The notes below the pieces were generated by a model. That model was given only the letters and a program-made list of their open reading frames with translations. It was not told the DNA's origin and made no database searches. A DNA stretch of 64,000 bases from Chryseobacterium sp. Tr-659. GTDB taxonomy: Bacteria; Bacteroidota; Bacteroidia; Flavobacteriales; Weeksellaceae. This document shows positions 26,332 to 35,244 of this stretch, piece by piece. Positions within the stretch are counted from its first letter, which is position 1. Each line of letters opens with the position of its first letter. Both the position numbers and the translations under genes were made by a program. The stretch covers positions 1 to 64,000 of the forward strand of contig NZ_VWWP01000011.1 of NCBI RefSeq assembly GCF_011752975.1, written 5' to 3'.

Positions 26332-28284
26332 TTATTTTAAGATTTTAGTGTTAACAGTTTCTCCTTTATCAGAAACAATTTTTACGATGTAAGAATTTCT
26401 AACTGAGCCATTAAGCTCGATTACAAAATCTCTGGACGCATCAACTGCTTTTTTAGAGATTACCAGTTTACCACTCATATCATAAACCTCAATATCTGCT
26501 TTTTTCCACTTAGGATCAAATCTAACAATATAGTTTGTAATTGAAGGATCATAAACCACCAATGTTTTTGAAGCTGTAGCCTTGTCATCTTTTGTTGTCA
26601 ATGTTGCATTGCTAGGCTCTCCATAGTAAAGATCAGAATCTGTAGTCGTAGAAGCTACAACATCTCCCTGCTTAGCCTCCATTAATGTACCGTTTTCTGC
26701 TTTATAGTAGAAACCAATACCTGAAGACAGCTGATGTGCACCTGCAGGAATTAACTCTGCATTTTCTCTGATCTCAAATTTATAAGACTTAACCTGATCA
26801 AGCTTATAGTTTACCAACTTAACATTCTTACCTTTGAAGTTATCTTCATTAGCCTCGTTAATATATAACCAATAATTAGTATAGTTATTATCGTAACCAC
26901 CATTCAGTGATTCTTCAAAAGTACCGATGATATTTTTACCGGCTGAAGCCTGAACTGTAGTTGCTGTAGAAATCTGATGTCCAGTAGTTGAATTTGGAGA
27001 AACTACATAATATGTTCTCGAAAGTTCATTTCCGTTAGCATCAAGACCAATTACTCCTAACTGTTTTACAGTTCCGCTGGTGTTACTAACCCCTTTAGCA
27101 GCAGTTACGTCATAAGGAGTTGCAGCTGCTCTTGCAGTTTGCTTGAATCTTCTTAGCGTATTAAAGTTCAAAGTCTGAGCTGTATTATCTCTTAATTTGA
27201 TCTTGAACGACTGCATTGGTTTCATAACTGCCAAATCTACATCTCCTACAGCTGGAGCTACTCCATCACCAGTAGGTAAGAAAGTAACCACCTTAGAACC
27301 TGTAGCGTATGTAGAACCATTTGAAAGTGTAACAATTGTACCTGGATTGTATTCAATACCCCAGATATTTTTTACAGCATTTCCGTCTGATCCTGTAACA
27401 CTTTCAGTGTATCCGATGTTAGATAAATCAAGATTAGTAAGGAACGGGTTTCCGAATTGATAAAAATTCTTTCCAAATGTTCCGGACCATGGGGTCAATG
27501 TAAATTCAAAGGAATCATCAAGGTAAGTATTGTACTGCTCGTTATAAGCATTGACACCATACCCGTTATTTCCAAAACTTACATTCGCTGCTGCATTTTG
27601 TAAAGATACATTCGCTGCAAACGGAGCATATGGTTTTCCGTTAATTGTGAAAACGGTTCCTGATGCAGGAGCACTAGGATTCCAGTCATTGTTGGAAACT
27701 TTTAGCATATAATACCCTGAACCATCAGTGGTAGTAGTTGCTAAATTTGTAAAGTGGGCGGAAACAGCATTCGTATTATCCCATTTCAGAATAGGGTTGC
27801 TATATCTTCCGGTATTAAAGGTTTTACCAAGTTCAGTAGATAATGTACTCAACGTTTTACCAAAGAAAGGTAAAGCAATCTGTTGGAAATAATTACCATT
27901 AGTACCCTGGCTTGTTGTTCTGTATTCTTTACTTACAACACCGGTAACATTGGATTGGGATAATCCATCGATGTACAACTGGCCATACGTGGAAGTAGCA
28001 AAAGTAGCAGGGGTATTCAATCTTAAAATAATATTCCCACCGTCTGTTTTATCAGCTCCGGTAGCATCAATTGTTTTAAAACTATCTGTACCTGATCCTA
28101 CAACCATGATATTTCCATGTACGTCCAAAAGGCCATTACCTCTTGTTTGTACACCTCCACCACTATAAACTAGGGTGCCTTCGCTCACATACATATTAGC
28201 ATTAGTGTCAACATGACAAAGTATCTGCGCCTGAACAGAGTAACTAATTGCTAAAAGACCTATAGCAAATAAACTTTTTCTCAT
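26332..28284 (-). CDS. T9SS type A sorting domain-containing protein
   Basis: A secreted surface protein exported by the type IX system. A signal peptide covers residues 1-19 (ending SVQA). A long beta-rich body with many Asn, Thr and Gly and no recognised enzyme domain follows. The C-terminal sorting domain (about 575-650) has ADIEVYDMSGKLVISKK and ends SYIVKIVSDKGETVNTKILK. The body resembles flavobacterial adhesin-like cell-surface proteins. It has a -7 element upstream and leads a three-gene unit with the small membrane protein and the TlpA-like protein. Confidence 0.88.
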   Translation of the reverse strand: MRKSLFAIGLLAISYSVQAQILCHVDTNANMYVSEGTLVYSGGGVQTRGNGLLDVHGNIMVVGSGTDSFKTIDATGADKTDGGNIILRLNTPATFATSTYGQLYIDGLSQSNVTGVVSKEYRTTSQGTNGNYFQQIALPFFGKTLSTLSTELGKTFNTGRYSNPILKWDNTNAVSAHFTNLATTTTDGSGYYMLKVSNNDWNPSAPASGTVFTINGKPYAPFAANVSLQNAAANVSFGNNGYGVNAYNEQYNTYLDDSFEFTLTPWSGTFGKNFYQFGNPFLTNLDLSNIGYTESVTGSDGNAVKNIWGIEYNPGTIVTLSNGSTYATGSKVVTFLPTGDGVAPAVGDVDLAVMKPMQSFKIKLRDNTAQTLNFNTLRRFKQTARAAATPYDVTAAKGVSNTSGTVKQLGVIGLDANGNELSRTYYVVSPNSTTGHQISTATTVQASAGKNIIGTFEESLNGGYDNNYTNYWLYINEANEDNFKGKNVKLVNYKLDQVKSYKFEIRENAELIPAGAHQLSSGIGFYYKAENGTLMEAKQGDVVASTTTDSDLYYGEPSNATLTTKDDKATASKTLVVYDPSITNYIVRFDPKWKKADIEVYDMSGKLVISKKAVDASRDFVIELNGSVRNSYIVKIVSDKGETVNTKILK

Positions 28285-28322
28285 TGTATAAATTATTTGT
28301 GTGTTAATACAATCTTCACCCG

Positions 28323-28330
28323 CAAAGGTA
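28323..28330 (-). promoter_or_regulatory. -7 element for the T9SS surface-protein unit
   Basis: TACCTTTG on the minus strand, an exact TAnnTTTG match, about 39 nt upstream of the start codon. The -33 region is a T-rich tract without a clear TTG. Confidence 0.5.
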
Positions 28331-28358
28331 TTATTTTTTTCTTAAAAAAAAAATTATT

Positions 28359-29546
28359 TTATCTATTAATCAAAATATTATCTTCCGTTAAGACAATCTC
28401 TTTCTCTTCGCCGATTGAAAACATATAGTCTTCCAAAACTTTTTCTGTGGTACCTCTCAACCCTCTCGCACCTAATCCTTTTTCGATAGTTTCTTCTACT
28501 ATCCTTTCAATCGCACCGTCTGTTATTACTAAATCTGTGCCATCCATTTTAAATAACTCCACAAATTGATTCACGATCGAATTTTTTGGTTCCTTCATGA
28601 TTCTTACCAACGTTTCTTTTGTGAGTTTATCGAGGTAAGTAATGATCGGAAATCTTCCTAAAAGTTCGGGAATTAATCCGAAAGAACGAAGGTCAATGGC
28701 ATTAATATTTGTTAATACATATTCATCTTCGTCTGTTTTATTGATTTTTTCAGAGCTAAAACCGATAGCCTGCTTATTCATCCTTCTTTCGATAATCTCT
28801 TTAATTCCATCAAAAGCTCCTCCGGCAATAAACAATATATTCTGAGTATTCACCTGGATATATTTTTGATCCGGGTGCTTTCTTCCCCCCTGAGGCGGAA
28901 CATTCACGATACTTCCTTCAAGAAGCTTCAATAAACCCTGCTGCACCCCTTCTCCGGAAACGTCTCTCGTAATACTCGGGTTATCTGATTTTCTGGCAAT
29001 CTTATCAATCTCGTCAATGAAAACAATTCCTTTTTCTGCTTTTTCCACATCATAATCTGCTACCATCAGCAGTCTCGACAGGATACTTTCAACATCTTCT
29101 CCTACATAACCGGCTTCTGTTAAAATAGTAGCATCCACAATACAGAAAGGAACATTAAGTTCTCTGGCAATAGTTTTTGCCAACAGGGTTTTTCCGGTTC
29201 CGGTTTCCCCTATCATAATGATGTTTGATTTTTCAAGCTCCACTTCTCTGTTTTCGTCCTGAGCGTGGAGTAATCTTTTATAATGATTATAAACCGCAAT
29301 TGACAACTGTTTTTTTGCCTGATCCTGCCCTATTACATATTGATCAAGAAATTCCTTGATCTCCTTGGGCTTTTTAAGCTCATCCATACTGTCTGCAGGT
29401 GAATATCCCTGTTTGGAAGCGCCGTCTTTTACAATAGCGTGCGCCTGCTCAATACAATTTTCACAAATAAAACCATTCTGCCCAGAGATCAGCATCTGTA
29501 CTTCACTTCTTTTTCTGCCGCAGAAAGAACATTGGTTTGAGTTCAT
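28359..29546 (-). CDS. clpX: ATP-dependent Clp protease ATP-binding subunit ClpX
   Basis: AAA+ unfoldase that feeds tagged proteins to ClpP. The N-terminal zinc-binding domain has C6, C9, C28 and C31. Walker A is GETGTGKT (113-120), the pore loop GYVGE is at 146-150 and Walker B IVFIDEIDK is at about 174-182. Sensor and C-terminal lid motifs (GARGLRG) follow. At 395 residues it is slightly short but complete. clpP is not adjacent. A strong hairpin separates it from the HIT gene, so it probably has its own promoter in the 24 bp before the start codon or is reached by readthrough. Confidence 0.97.
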   Translation of the reverse strand: MNSNQCSFCGRKRSEVQMLISGQNGFICENCIEQAHAIVKDGASKQGYSPADSMDELKKPKEIKEFLDQYVIGQDQAKKQLSIAVYNHYKRLLHAQDENREVELEKSNIIMIGETGTGKTLLAKTIARELNVPFCIVDATILTEAGYVGEDVESILSRLLMVADYDVEKAEKGIVFIDEIDKIARKSDNPSITRDVSGEGVQQGLLKLLEGSIVNVPPQGGRKHPDQKYIQVNTQNILFIAGGAFDGIKEIIERRMNKQAIGFSSEKINKTDEDEYVLTNINAIDLRSFGLIPELLGRFPIITYLDKLTKETLVRIMKEPKNSIVNQFVELFKMDGTDLVITDGAIERIVEETIEKGLGARGLRGTTEKVLEDYMFSIGEEKEIVLTEDNILINR

Positions 29547-29570
29547 ACTATATAATAATGTATATGTTAA

Positions 29571-29606
29571 AGAAAATCGTAAAAAATTACTTTTTTACGA
29601 TTTTCT
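29571..29606 (-). terminator. Terminator after the HIT gene
   Basis: A perfect 16-bp stem (AGAAAATCGTAAAAAA/TTTTTTACGATTTTCT) with loop TTAC, between the HIT stop and the clpX start. Confidence 0.75.
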
Positions 29607-29611
29607 GGTTT

Positions 29612-30001
29612 TTAAGAATTAATAATGGAGTGTTGAATCTCTGTATATTCTTCGTTCGTTAATTTTAATCTTTCATTTCTGAAATTCATGTCTTCCATCT
29701 TATTTAAGGGAATCAGATGGATATGGGCATGAGGAACTTCAAGTCCTACCACGGCTACTCCTACTCTTACACATGGAATTGCAGTTTTGATCTTCTTGGC
29801 TACCTCTTGGGCAAATCCCCAAAGGTTTTTGTATTCTTCACTTTCAAGATCAAAAATCAAATCCACTTCTTTTTTTGGAACTACTAAGGTATGTCCCTTC
29901 ACCAAAGGCATTGCGTCTAAGAATGCGATAAAATTTTCATCTTCCGCAATTTTATACGAGGGAATTTCGCCATTGATGATTTTTGTGAATATAGTGCTCA
30001 T
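29612..30001 (-). CDS. HIT family hydrolase (HINT type)
   Basis: A cytoplasmic nucleotide-binding phosphoramidase of the histidine-triad family; HINT proteins hydrolyse AMP-lysine or AMP-amino acid adducts. The triad motif is HAHIHL with H91, H93 and H95, and the N-terminal IFTKIINGEIPSYKI is typical. Length 129 is normal. It lies 58 bp after greA on the same strand, a common flavobacterial neighbourhood. Confidence 0.93.
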   Translation of the reverse strand: MSTIFTKIINGEIPSYKIAEDENFIAFLDAMPLVKGHTLVVPKKEVDLIFDLESEEYKNLWGFAQEVAKKIKTAIPCVRVGVAVVGLEVPHAHIHLIPLNKMEDMNFRNERLKLTNEEYTEIQHSIINS

Positions 30002-30059
30002 TTTTTTAGAAGTTAAGGTTAGATAATTAGAAGTCGGAAATAGAAAGTTGGTATCAGAC

Positions 30060-30530
30060 TTATAAAGAAATGTCTAATACTTCAAAAGATAGTTTGTTTC
30101 CGTTTGGTAAAGTAATTTCAGCTGTTTCTCCTATCGCTTTTCCTAAAAGACCTTTAGCGATCGGTGTATTCACAGAAATTTTCCCTGTTTTAAGGTCACT
30201 TTCGTTATCCGGTACCAATGTAAATACCTGCTCTTGCTTAGTTGCATTATTTTTAAGTTTCACCGTTGTTAAGATGGAAACTTTTGAAGTATCTAATTGG
30301 CTTTCGTCTATAATTTTAGAAGTAGAAATAACATCTTTCAGCTTAGAAATTCTCATTTCAAGCATCCCCTGAGCCTCTTTAGCCGCATCGTATTCTGCAT
30401 TTTCAGACAAATCTCCTTTATCTCTTGCTTCTGCGATCTGCTGAGTAATTTTTGGTCTCTCTACAGTTTCCAACTGTTCCAGCTCAGCTTTCATTTTCTC
30501 TAGGCCCTCCTTTGTAACATAGCTTGCCAT
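30060..30530 (-). CDS. greA: Transcription elongation factor GreA
   Basis: Rescues backtracked RNA polymerase by stimulating cleavage of the nascent transcript. An N-terminal coiled coil (about 1-75) carries the acidic tip (GDLSENAEYDAAKEAQ), and a C-terminal FKBP-like domain ends with PNGNKLSFEVLDI. The start is the ATG giving MASYVTKEGLEK and 156 residues; the three-codon-longer version would need a TTG. The HIT gene follows downstream. Confidence 0.96.
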   Translation of the reverse strand: MASYVTKEGLEKMKAELEQLETVERPKITQQIAEARDKGDLSENAEYDAAKEAQGMLEMRISKLKDVISTSKIIDESQLDTSKVSILTTVKLKNNATKQEQVFTLVPDNESDLKTGKISVNTPIAKGLLGKAIGETAEITLPNGNKLSFEVLDISL

Positions 30531-30639
30531 AATTTTCAAAATTTAGTTTTAGTATAAAAAAATAATCCGACATTTGCCGGACAATGTTTTCTTGTTGTAA
30601 TCGTTTAATTTCTACAAATATATAAAAATTTAAATTGAA

Positions 30640-31095
30640 ATGAAAAAAACTTTTTCAATCTTAACCATTTTCATTTTATTGATTTTCAGTAATTTAACTA
30701 TAAACTCTTGCGGAAGCAGAGAAGATACGGTGAACTGTTTCCCGAATAATCCGATCAATGTTACTTTAAATTTAAACCTTCCAGCCTATAATGCTTTGAA
30801 TTATGATAACGGCTGGGTTTATGTAAATGAACAGCAGTCCGGAACGAGAGGATTGATTGTGGTTCGTACCGGAAATGCATTCAAGGTATACGACCGGAAC
30901 GCACCGCATATTTGCCCTGATAATAACACAACACTCGAAGTAAAAGATAATATTGCCATTTTATGCCCGCAGGACAACACAAGATGGATTTTAAGAACGG
31001 GGCAGCCGGAATCGGGAGCAAAGACCTCTCTTCCCCCTAAAACATACCCATACAACTATGATACAGCAAGTAAAACTTTAAACATTTATTATTAG
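30640..31095 (+). CDS. Lipoprotein with degenerate Rieske-like fold
   Basis: A secreted lipoprotein: a hydrophobic N-terminus and a lipobox ending at C24 (TINSCG). The body follows the layout of small Bacteroidota Rieske-like lipoproteins: GLIVVRTGNAFKVYDRNAPH, then a second block with LCPQDNTRW. In a true Rieske protein the ligands are CxH and CxxH. Here the first Cys is Ala88 (A88-P89-H90) and the second His is Asp112 (C109-P-Q-D112), so an iron-sulfur cluster is unlikely. Assignment to the fold is by pattern only. dtd follows 8 bp downstream. Confidence 0.6.
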   Translation: MKKTFSILTIFILLIFSNLTINSCGSREDTVNCFPNNPINVTLNLNLPAYNALNYDNGWVYVNEQQSGTRGLIVVRTGNAFKVYDRNAPHICPDNNTTLEVKDNIAILCPQDNTRWILRTGQPESGAKTSLPPKTYPYNYDTASKTLNIYY

Positions 31096-31103
31096 AATAA
31101 ACA

Positions 31104-31553
31104 ATGAAGATCGTTATACAAAGAGTTTCCGAAGCCCGTGTAAAAGTAGACGGTAAAACTGCCGGTGAAATCGGAAAAGGCCTGATGCTTTTGGTGGGTG
31201 TGGATGAAAATGATGAAAAAACAGATGCCGACTGGCTAGTACAAAAGGTTTTAAATCTAAGAATCTTCGGAGATGAAGATGACAAACTGAACCTTTCGGT
31301 AAAGGATATTTCCGGGGAAATTCTTTGTATCAGCCAATTTACATTAATCGCTGATTATAAGAAAGGCAACCGCCCATCTTTTATTAAAGCAGCAAAACCT
31401 GATAAAGCAGTTCCTCTTTTTGATTACTTTAAAGAAGAAATGGCAAAATCCGGGCTGAAAACGGAAAGCGGAATCTTTGGTGCAGATATGAAAGTTTCTC
31501 TGATCAATGACGGGCCTGTGACTATTGTTATGGATTCTATCACAAAAAGCTGA
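31104..31553 (+). CDS. dtd: D-aminoacyl-tRNA deacylase
   Basis: Hydrolyses D-aminoacyl-tRNAs (and Gly-tRNA-Ala), keeping D-amino acids out of proteins. The two active-site motifs are present: SQFTL (77-81) and the cross-subunit GP motif NDGPVT (135-140). Length 149 is normal for the dimeric cytoplasmic enzyme. It starts 8 bp after the Rieske-like lipoprotein and 45 bp before the beta-lactamase-like gene, all on the same strand. Confidence 0.97.
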   Translation: MKIVIQRVSEARVKVDGKTAGEIGKGLMLLVGVDENDEKTDADWLVQKVLNLRIFGDEDDKLNLSVKDISGEILCISQFTLIADYKKGNRPSFIKAAKPDKAVPLFDYFKEEMAKSGLKTESGIFGADMKVSLINDGPVTIVMDSITKS

Positions 31554-31598
31554 CCACAGAAACAGGAAAAAAACAAAACCGTCTCCTCAACGAATAAA

Positions 31599-32735
31599 AT
31601 GATTCATATGCTCAAGAATCTTCAGTTAAAATCCCTGGCTCTCGTCTTATTCAGTACAGGACTTTTCTGTTCTGGCCAAAGTCGGGAAGAATTTTTAAAA
31701 ATAAAACTGGACTCAGCATTTTCAACAGTTTTCCAGCCCAATAGCCCAGGAGGCAGTATTCTGATCCAGCAGGGAAACAAAACTCTGTATGAAAATTCAT
31801 TTGGGTTAGCTGACCTTAAGACAAAAGAAAAATTTACCAATAAAACGGTTTCAAATTTAGGTTCCATTTCCAAGACATTTGTTTCTTACGGAATTTTAAT
31901 ACTTCAGAATAGAAAAAAACTTTCTGCGGATGACAATCTTCTTACTTTTTTTCCGGATTTTAAAAACAAGAAAATAGCTTCTGACATTAAGCTTCGCCAT
32001 CTTCTCACCCACACTTCCGGGCTTCCTGATCTCAGGCACGTTGAAAAAGACAGTATTTTTTATCTTACAGCAAAAGATGAAGAAAATTTTAAGCCTTTGC
32101 AACTGACCGACTCATTACACTTTGAGCCGGGGACCCAATATGAATATTCCAATCCCGCCTATAATGGACTGGCATTGATTATTGAAAAGGCAAGTCATAT
32201 GAAATGGCAGCGCTTTATTTCAGAAAATATATTCAAACCCTCAGGAATGAAAAACAGTACCATAACTGATGGAAGTTTTCCGGACAAAAATGTAGCTCAT
32301 GGTTACATACTGAAAGACAAAATGTATCAGGAATATGACTACGGTGAATACCCGACATTTACCGCTGCAGGTAATGGAGGGGTGTGGAGCTCTATTGATG
32401 ATCTTAAAAAATATATCTCCGCCATTCAAACCTGTAAGCTTACAGACTGTGTAAGCATTAAAGAATCCCAAACAGTTCGTAAACCGGTAAACTGGAAGAG
32501 TGATAAACCTGCAGACCATACGGGTACCTGGTTTGTTCATCCCGGGTTCTATTCTGGTATAGAAACAGAAGAAAATGTACAGGTGATAGAGCATGCAGGA
32601 GACCAGGGAGGTTTTAAATCCCATTTAATAATGATCCCCAAAAAAGAAATTTCTATTATTTGGCTCACCAATAACAATGCATTTATTACCGGACACATCA
32701 GAAGAATATTGCTTCAGCTGAAATATATTGACTAA
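31599..32735 (+). CDS. Serine hydrolase of the beta-lactamase / class C family
   Basis: A penicillin-binding-protein-fold hydrolase, probably a periplasmic esterase, peptidase or transpeptidase rather than a true lactamase. The three active-site motifs are visible: S89-I-S-K92 (nucleophile), Y183-S-N185 and H332-A-G334, the last in place of KTG. A signal peptide covers about residues 1-27 (ending FCSGQ). Length 378 fits. An ATG three codons downstream is an equally good start. A hairpin terminator follows the stop. Confidence 0.88.
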   Translation: MIHMLKNLQLKSLALVLFSTGLFCSGQSREEFLKIKLDSAFSTVFQPNSPGGSILIQQGNKTLYENSFGLADLKTKEKFTNKTVSNLGSISKTFVSYGILILQNRKKLSADDNLLTFFPDFKNKKIASDIKLRHLLTHTSGLPDLRHVEKDSIFYLTAKDEENFKPLQLTDSLHFEPGTQYEYSNPAYNGLALIIEKASHMKWQRFISENIFKPSGMKNSTITDGSFPDKNVAHGYILKDKMYQEYDYGEYPTFTAAGNGGVWSSIDDLKKYISAIQTCKLTDCVSIKESQTVRKPVNWKSDKPADHTGTWFVHPGFYSGIETEENVQVIEHAGDQGGFKSHLIMIPKKEISIIWLTNNNAFITGHIRRILLQLKYID

Positions 32736-32737
32736 AT

Positions 32738-32772
32738 AAAAGCGTCTTTCAAAAGTATTGAAAAACGCTTTT
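32738..32772 (+). terminator. Terminator after the beta-lactamase-like gene
   Basis: A 15-bp stem (AAAAGCGTCTTTCAA/TTGAAAAACGCTTTT, one mismatch) with loop AAGTA, 3 nt past the stop codon. Confidence 0.8.
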
Positions 32773-32899
32773 GGTATAAAATGTACGATAATCAGTCGGA
32801 CATTCCCATTGCAAAAGCTCTGAGAATGTATTGACAACTTTCGCACTCTATTATTTTAAAATAAATTCACAAAAACGTGATTTGTTTTTATTTTATTAT

Positions 32900-32907
32900 T
32901 ATTTTTG
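32900..32907 (+). promoter_or_regulatory. -7 element for the subtilase gene
   Basis: TATTTTTG is an exact TAnnTTTG match. A TTTG lies 15 nt upstream (32881-32884), somewhat close. Transcription from about 32914 rules out the upstream in-frame start at 32905. Confidence 0.5.
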
Positions 32908-32949
32908 GGAAACATCAAAACTGATTCACAACCATTTAACAAAAATAAT

Positions 32950-34605
32950 ATGAAAACAACATCTAGACTTTTTACGCTTTGTGTATTTTGCAGTACTCTG
33001 TATTTCGGGCAAAATTCCTCAGGTAAGGACAATGATTCAAGCAAGAACATCTATGTCTGCTTTTCTAAAGGCATTACTTCAGAAAAGGCTGCGTATGTTA
33101 AAAATTCTGATCTGGAAAAGTTTGCCAGAGAAAACGGAATTTCATTTACTTATGATCTGGCATTCACAGATGAAAAACTTGATGAAATGGCCAGAAGCAG
33201 CCGGGAAATTGGAAATTCGGGAGAATCTGTTGAAAAACTGAAAAGAATATTTAAAGCCAGCCTGTCTTTTCAAAACGAAGAAACCTCTCAAAAAATAATC
33301 CAGACTCTGGAAAGATTTCCTGAGATTGAATATGTGTCTGTAATGAGCAGTACTCCTATTGAACCTCCATTAGTAAATATGTTTGTAGTTACTCCGGATC
33401 TGGAAAGCCTGCAGACATATCTTAATGATAATCCTGGTATTAATGCAAAATATGCCTGGTCCAGAGGAATTACCGGACAAAATATCCGTGTTCGTGATGT
33501 AGAATATGGTTTTTATAAAACACATGAAATGCTGGCCAATCAGAACTCTATTCAGCTGGAACCGGGTTACTCTCCTAACTCAGGATTATCGGCAAACAAT
33601 TACAGGGATCACGGTACAGCCGTAGTAAGTATTTTAGGTTCGGTAAAAGATAATATCGGGCTTACCGGTGCTGCGTACAGCGCTTCTGATATAAAAGGTT
33701 ACATGGAATGGACAACCGTAGGATACAACAGAGCATCTGCGGTAAGCAGATCTATAAATGCATCTCAGGCCGGAGATATTATTTTATATGAAATGCAAAC
33801 AGGGGGTAAAGACGGACAGTATTGCCCTGCAGAATATGATAAAGTGATCTGGGATATGACCAAAGCAGCAACTGATTCAGGAATTATCATTATTGCTGCT
33901 GCAGGAAACGGAAATCAGAATCTGGATGATCCTTTCTACGCATCCTATATGTCCAGAGGAAATAGCGGCGCCATCATTGTAGGAGCCGGATCTCCCAATA
34001 CGACACATTCAAAATTAAGTTTCAGTACTTACGGAAACAGAGTGGATGTTCAGGGCTGGGGAAGCAATGTTCTTGCTGCCGGTTATGGTTCTTATGCCAA
34101 GTATGATAATGATAACAACAGAACATACAATTATTTCAACGGAACAAGCTCCGCTACTCCTACAGTGGCATCAGCAGCTATATTGATTCAGTCTTTCTAC
34201 CGTCAGACTACAGGACAGAATTTAACTCCGGCTGCCATGAAGAATCTTTTAATTTCTACAGGAATTCCTCAGGGAGGAACAGTTGCCAATCAAAAGATCG
34301 GACCACTTCCGAATGTGAAAAATGCGATATTACAATTGGAAGGCAAGCTTGTAAAACCAGTAAAAACGTTATCACCGTTAGAGGTTAAAATTTATCCAAA
34401 TCCGTCTAAAAATTATATTGCCATTCAAAATACTGAAAATAAAAAGATGGATATAGAGATCTTTAATATGCAGGGACGCTCAGTGATAAAAAATTCGGTT
34501 TCAGCAGATGAAAAGATTGATATATCGCGTCTTCCGGAAGGACAGTACATCATTAATATCAATGAAGGACAGAGAAGAGTTGTTGAAAAATTCACTAAAT
34601 TATAG
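32950..34605 (+). CDS. S8 family serine peptidase with T9SS sorting domain
   Basis: A secreted subtilisin-like protease exported by the type IX system. A signal peptide covers about residues 1-20 (ending LYFGQ). A propeptide-like region (about 30-150) is followed by the catalytic domain with Asp183 (RDVEYGF), His221 (YRDHGTA), the oxyanion Asn320 (AAAGN) and Ser400 (NGTSSATP). The C-terminal sorting domain (about 475-551) has KIYPNPSKNYIAIQN and DISRLPEGQYIININEG. The start follows from the -7 box and the MKTTSRLF signal sequence. It probably acts at the cell surface or in the medium. Confidence 0.93.
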   Translation: MKTTSRLFTLCVFCSTLYFGQNSSGKDNDSSKNIYVCFSKGITSEKAAYVKNSDLEKFARENGISFTYDLAFTDEKLDEMARSSREIGNSGESVEKLKRIFKASLSFQNEETSQKIIQTLERFPEIEYVSVMSSTPIEPPLVNMFVVTPDLESLQTYLNDNPGINAKYAWSRGITGQNIRVRDVEYGFYKTHEMLANQNSIQLEPGYSPNSGLSANNYRDHGTAVVSILGSVKDNIGLTGAAYSASDIKGYMEWTTVGYNRASAVSRSINASQAGDIILYEMQTGGKDGQYCPAEYDKVIWDMTKAATDSGIIIIAAAGNGNQNLDDPFYASYMSRGNSGAIIVGAGSPNTTHSKLSFSTYGNRVDVQGWGSNVLAAGYGSYAKYDNDNNRTYNYFNGTSSATPTVASAAILIQSFYRQTTGQNLTPAAMKNLLISTGIPQGGTVANQKIGPLPNVKNAILQLEGKLVKPVKTLSPLEVKIYPNPSKNYIAIQNTENKKMDIEIFNMQGRSVIKNSVSADEKIDISRLPEGQYIININEGQRRVVEKFTKL

Positions 34606-34621
34606 TTTCAAATTTTATACA

Positions 34622-34655
34622 AGAAACGCCTTCCGGATATCCGGAAGGCGTTTCT
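34622..34655. terminator. Bidirectional terminator, perfect palindrome
   Basis: A 34-nt perfect palindrome with half-site AGAAACGCCTTCCGGAT, between convergent genes that stop at 34605 (+) and 34674 (-). It should end transcription from both sides. Confidence 0.85.
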
Positions 34656-34673
34656 ATTTATTTGTTTTAAGCA

Positions 34674-35186
34674 TTATTTCGCAGGAACACTGCTGAAATT
34701 AAGTGCCACTTTAATATTCATGTCTGAAGAAGTCTGATTTTTCAATTCATAAACGGTTCTTACTGTCAATCCAGAACTTTTTACAATATTATCCAGAAAT
34801 CCTGTATCATTCAGATCCAGATTCAGACTGGAAGAATTAGTAGACATACCTGAACGTGATGCGACTAATCTTTCTCCTGTTCCGTTGGATGAAATGTATA
34901 TCTTAACGGATTTGAATGCACTTAAGTTTCCTCCTGAAGGAGATGCCACTGAAATTTTTGCATCAGAAATTCTTACGTCTTTAATTTGTGCATTATTATT
35001 TCCTCCAAACCATGTTTGTACATTGGTAGCCGTTGCAGTGGAAGAAACTTCTTTATCAGCAGGAACGCCTGTTGAAACTAAAACATTTGTTGTGTATGGA
35101 AATGTATTCTGAACCAGCGACTGTACGGTTCCGCAACTTACCAGTACAGCTGAAGCGGCCATTGCTGTTAGAACTATATTTTTCAT
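34674..35186 (-). CDS. Putative lipoprotein, function unknown
   Basis: A signal peptide with lipobox ending at C18 (AVLVSCG) and a beta-rich body of about 150 residues with many Ser, Thr and Asn. No domain is recognised. The ATG chosen gives the standard MKNIVLT signal sequence; an in-frame ATG seven codons upstream would add a polar stretch before it. It is followed by the palindromic terminator and preceded 58 bp upstream by another lipoprotein gene on the same strand. Confidence 0.7.
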   Translation of the reverse strand: MKNIVLTAMAASAVLVSCGTVQSLVQNTFPYTTNVLVSTGVPADKEVSSTATATNVQTWFGGNNNAQIKDVRISDAKISVASPSGGNLSAFKSVKIYISSNGTGERLVASRSGMSTNSSSLNLDLNDTGFLDNIVKSSGLTVRTVYELKNQTSSDMNIKVALNFSSVPAK

Positions 35187-35244
35187 AATTTTAAATTTTA
35201 AACTCATGGGTTAGTTTGCAGAAATTGTACCAAATTGATTGATA

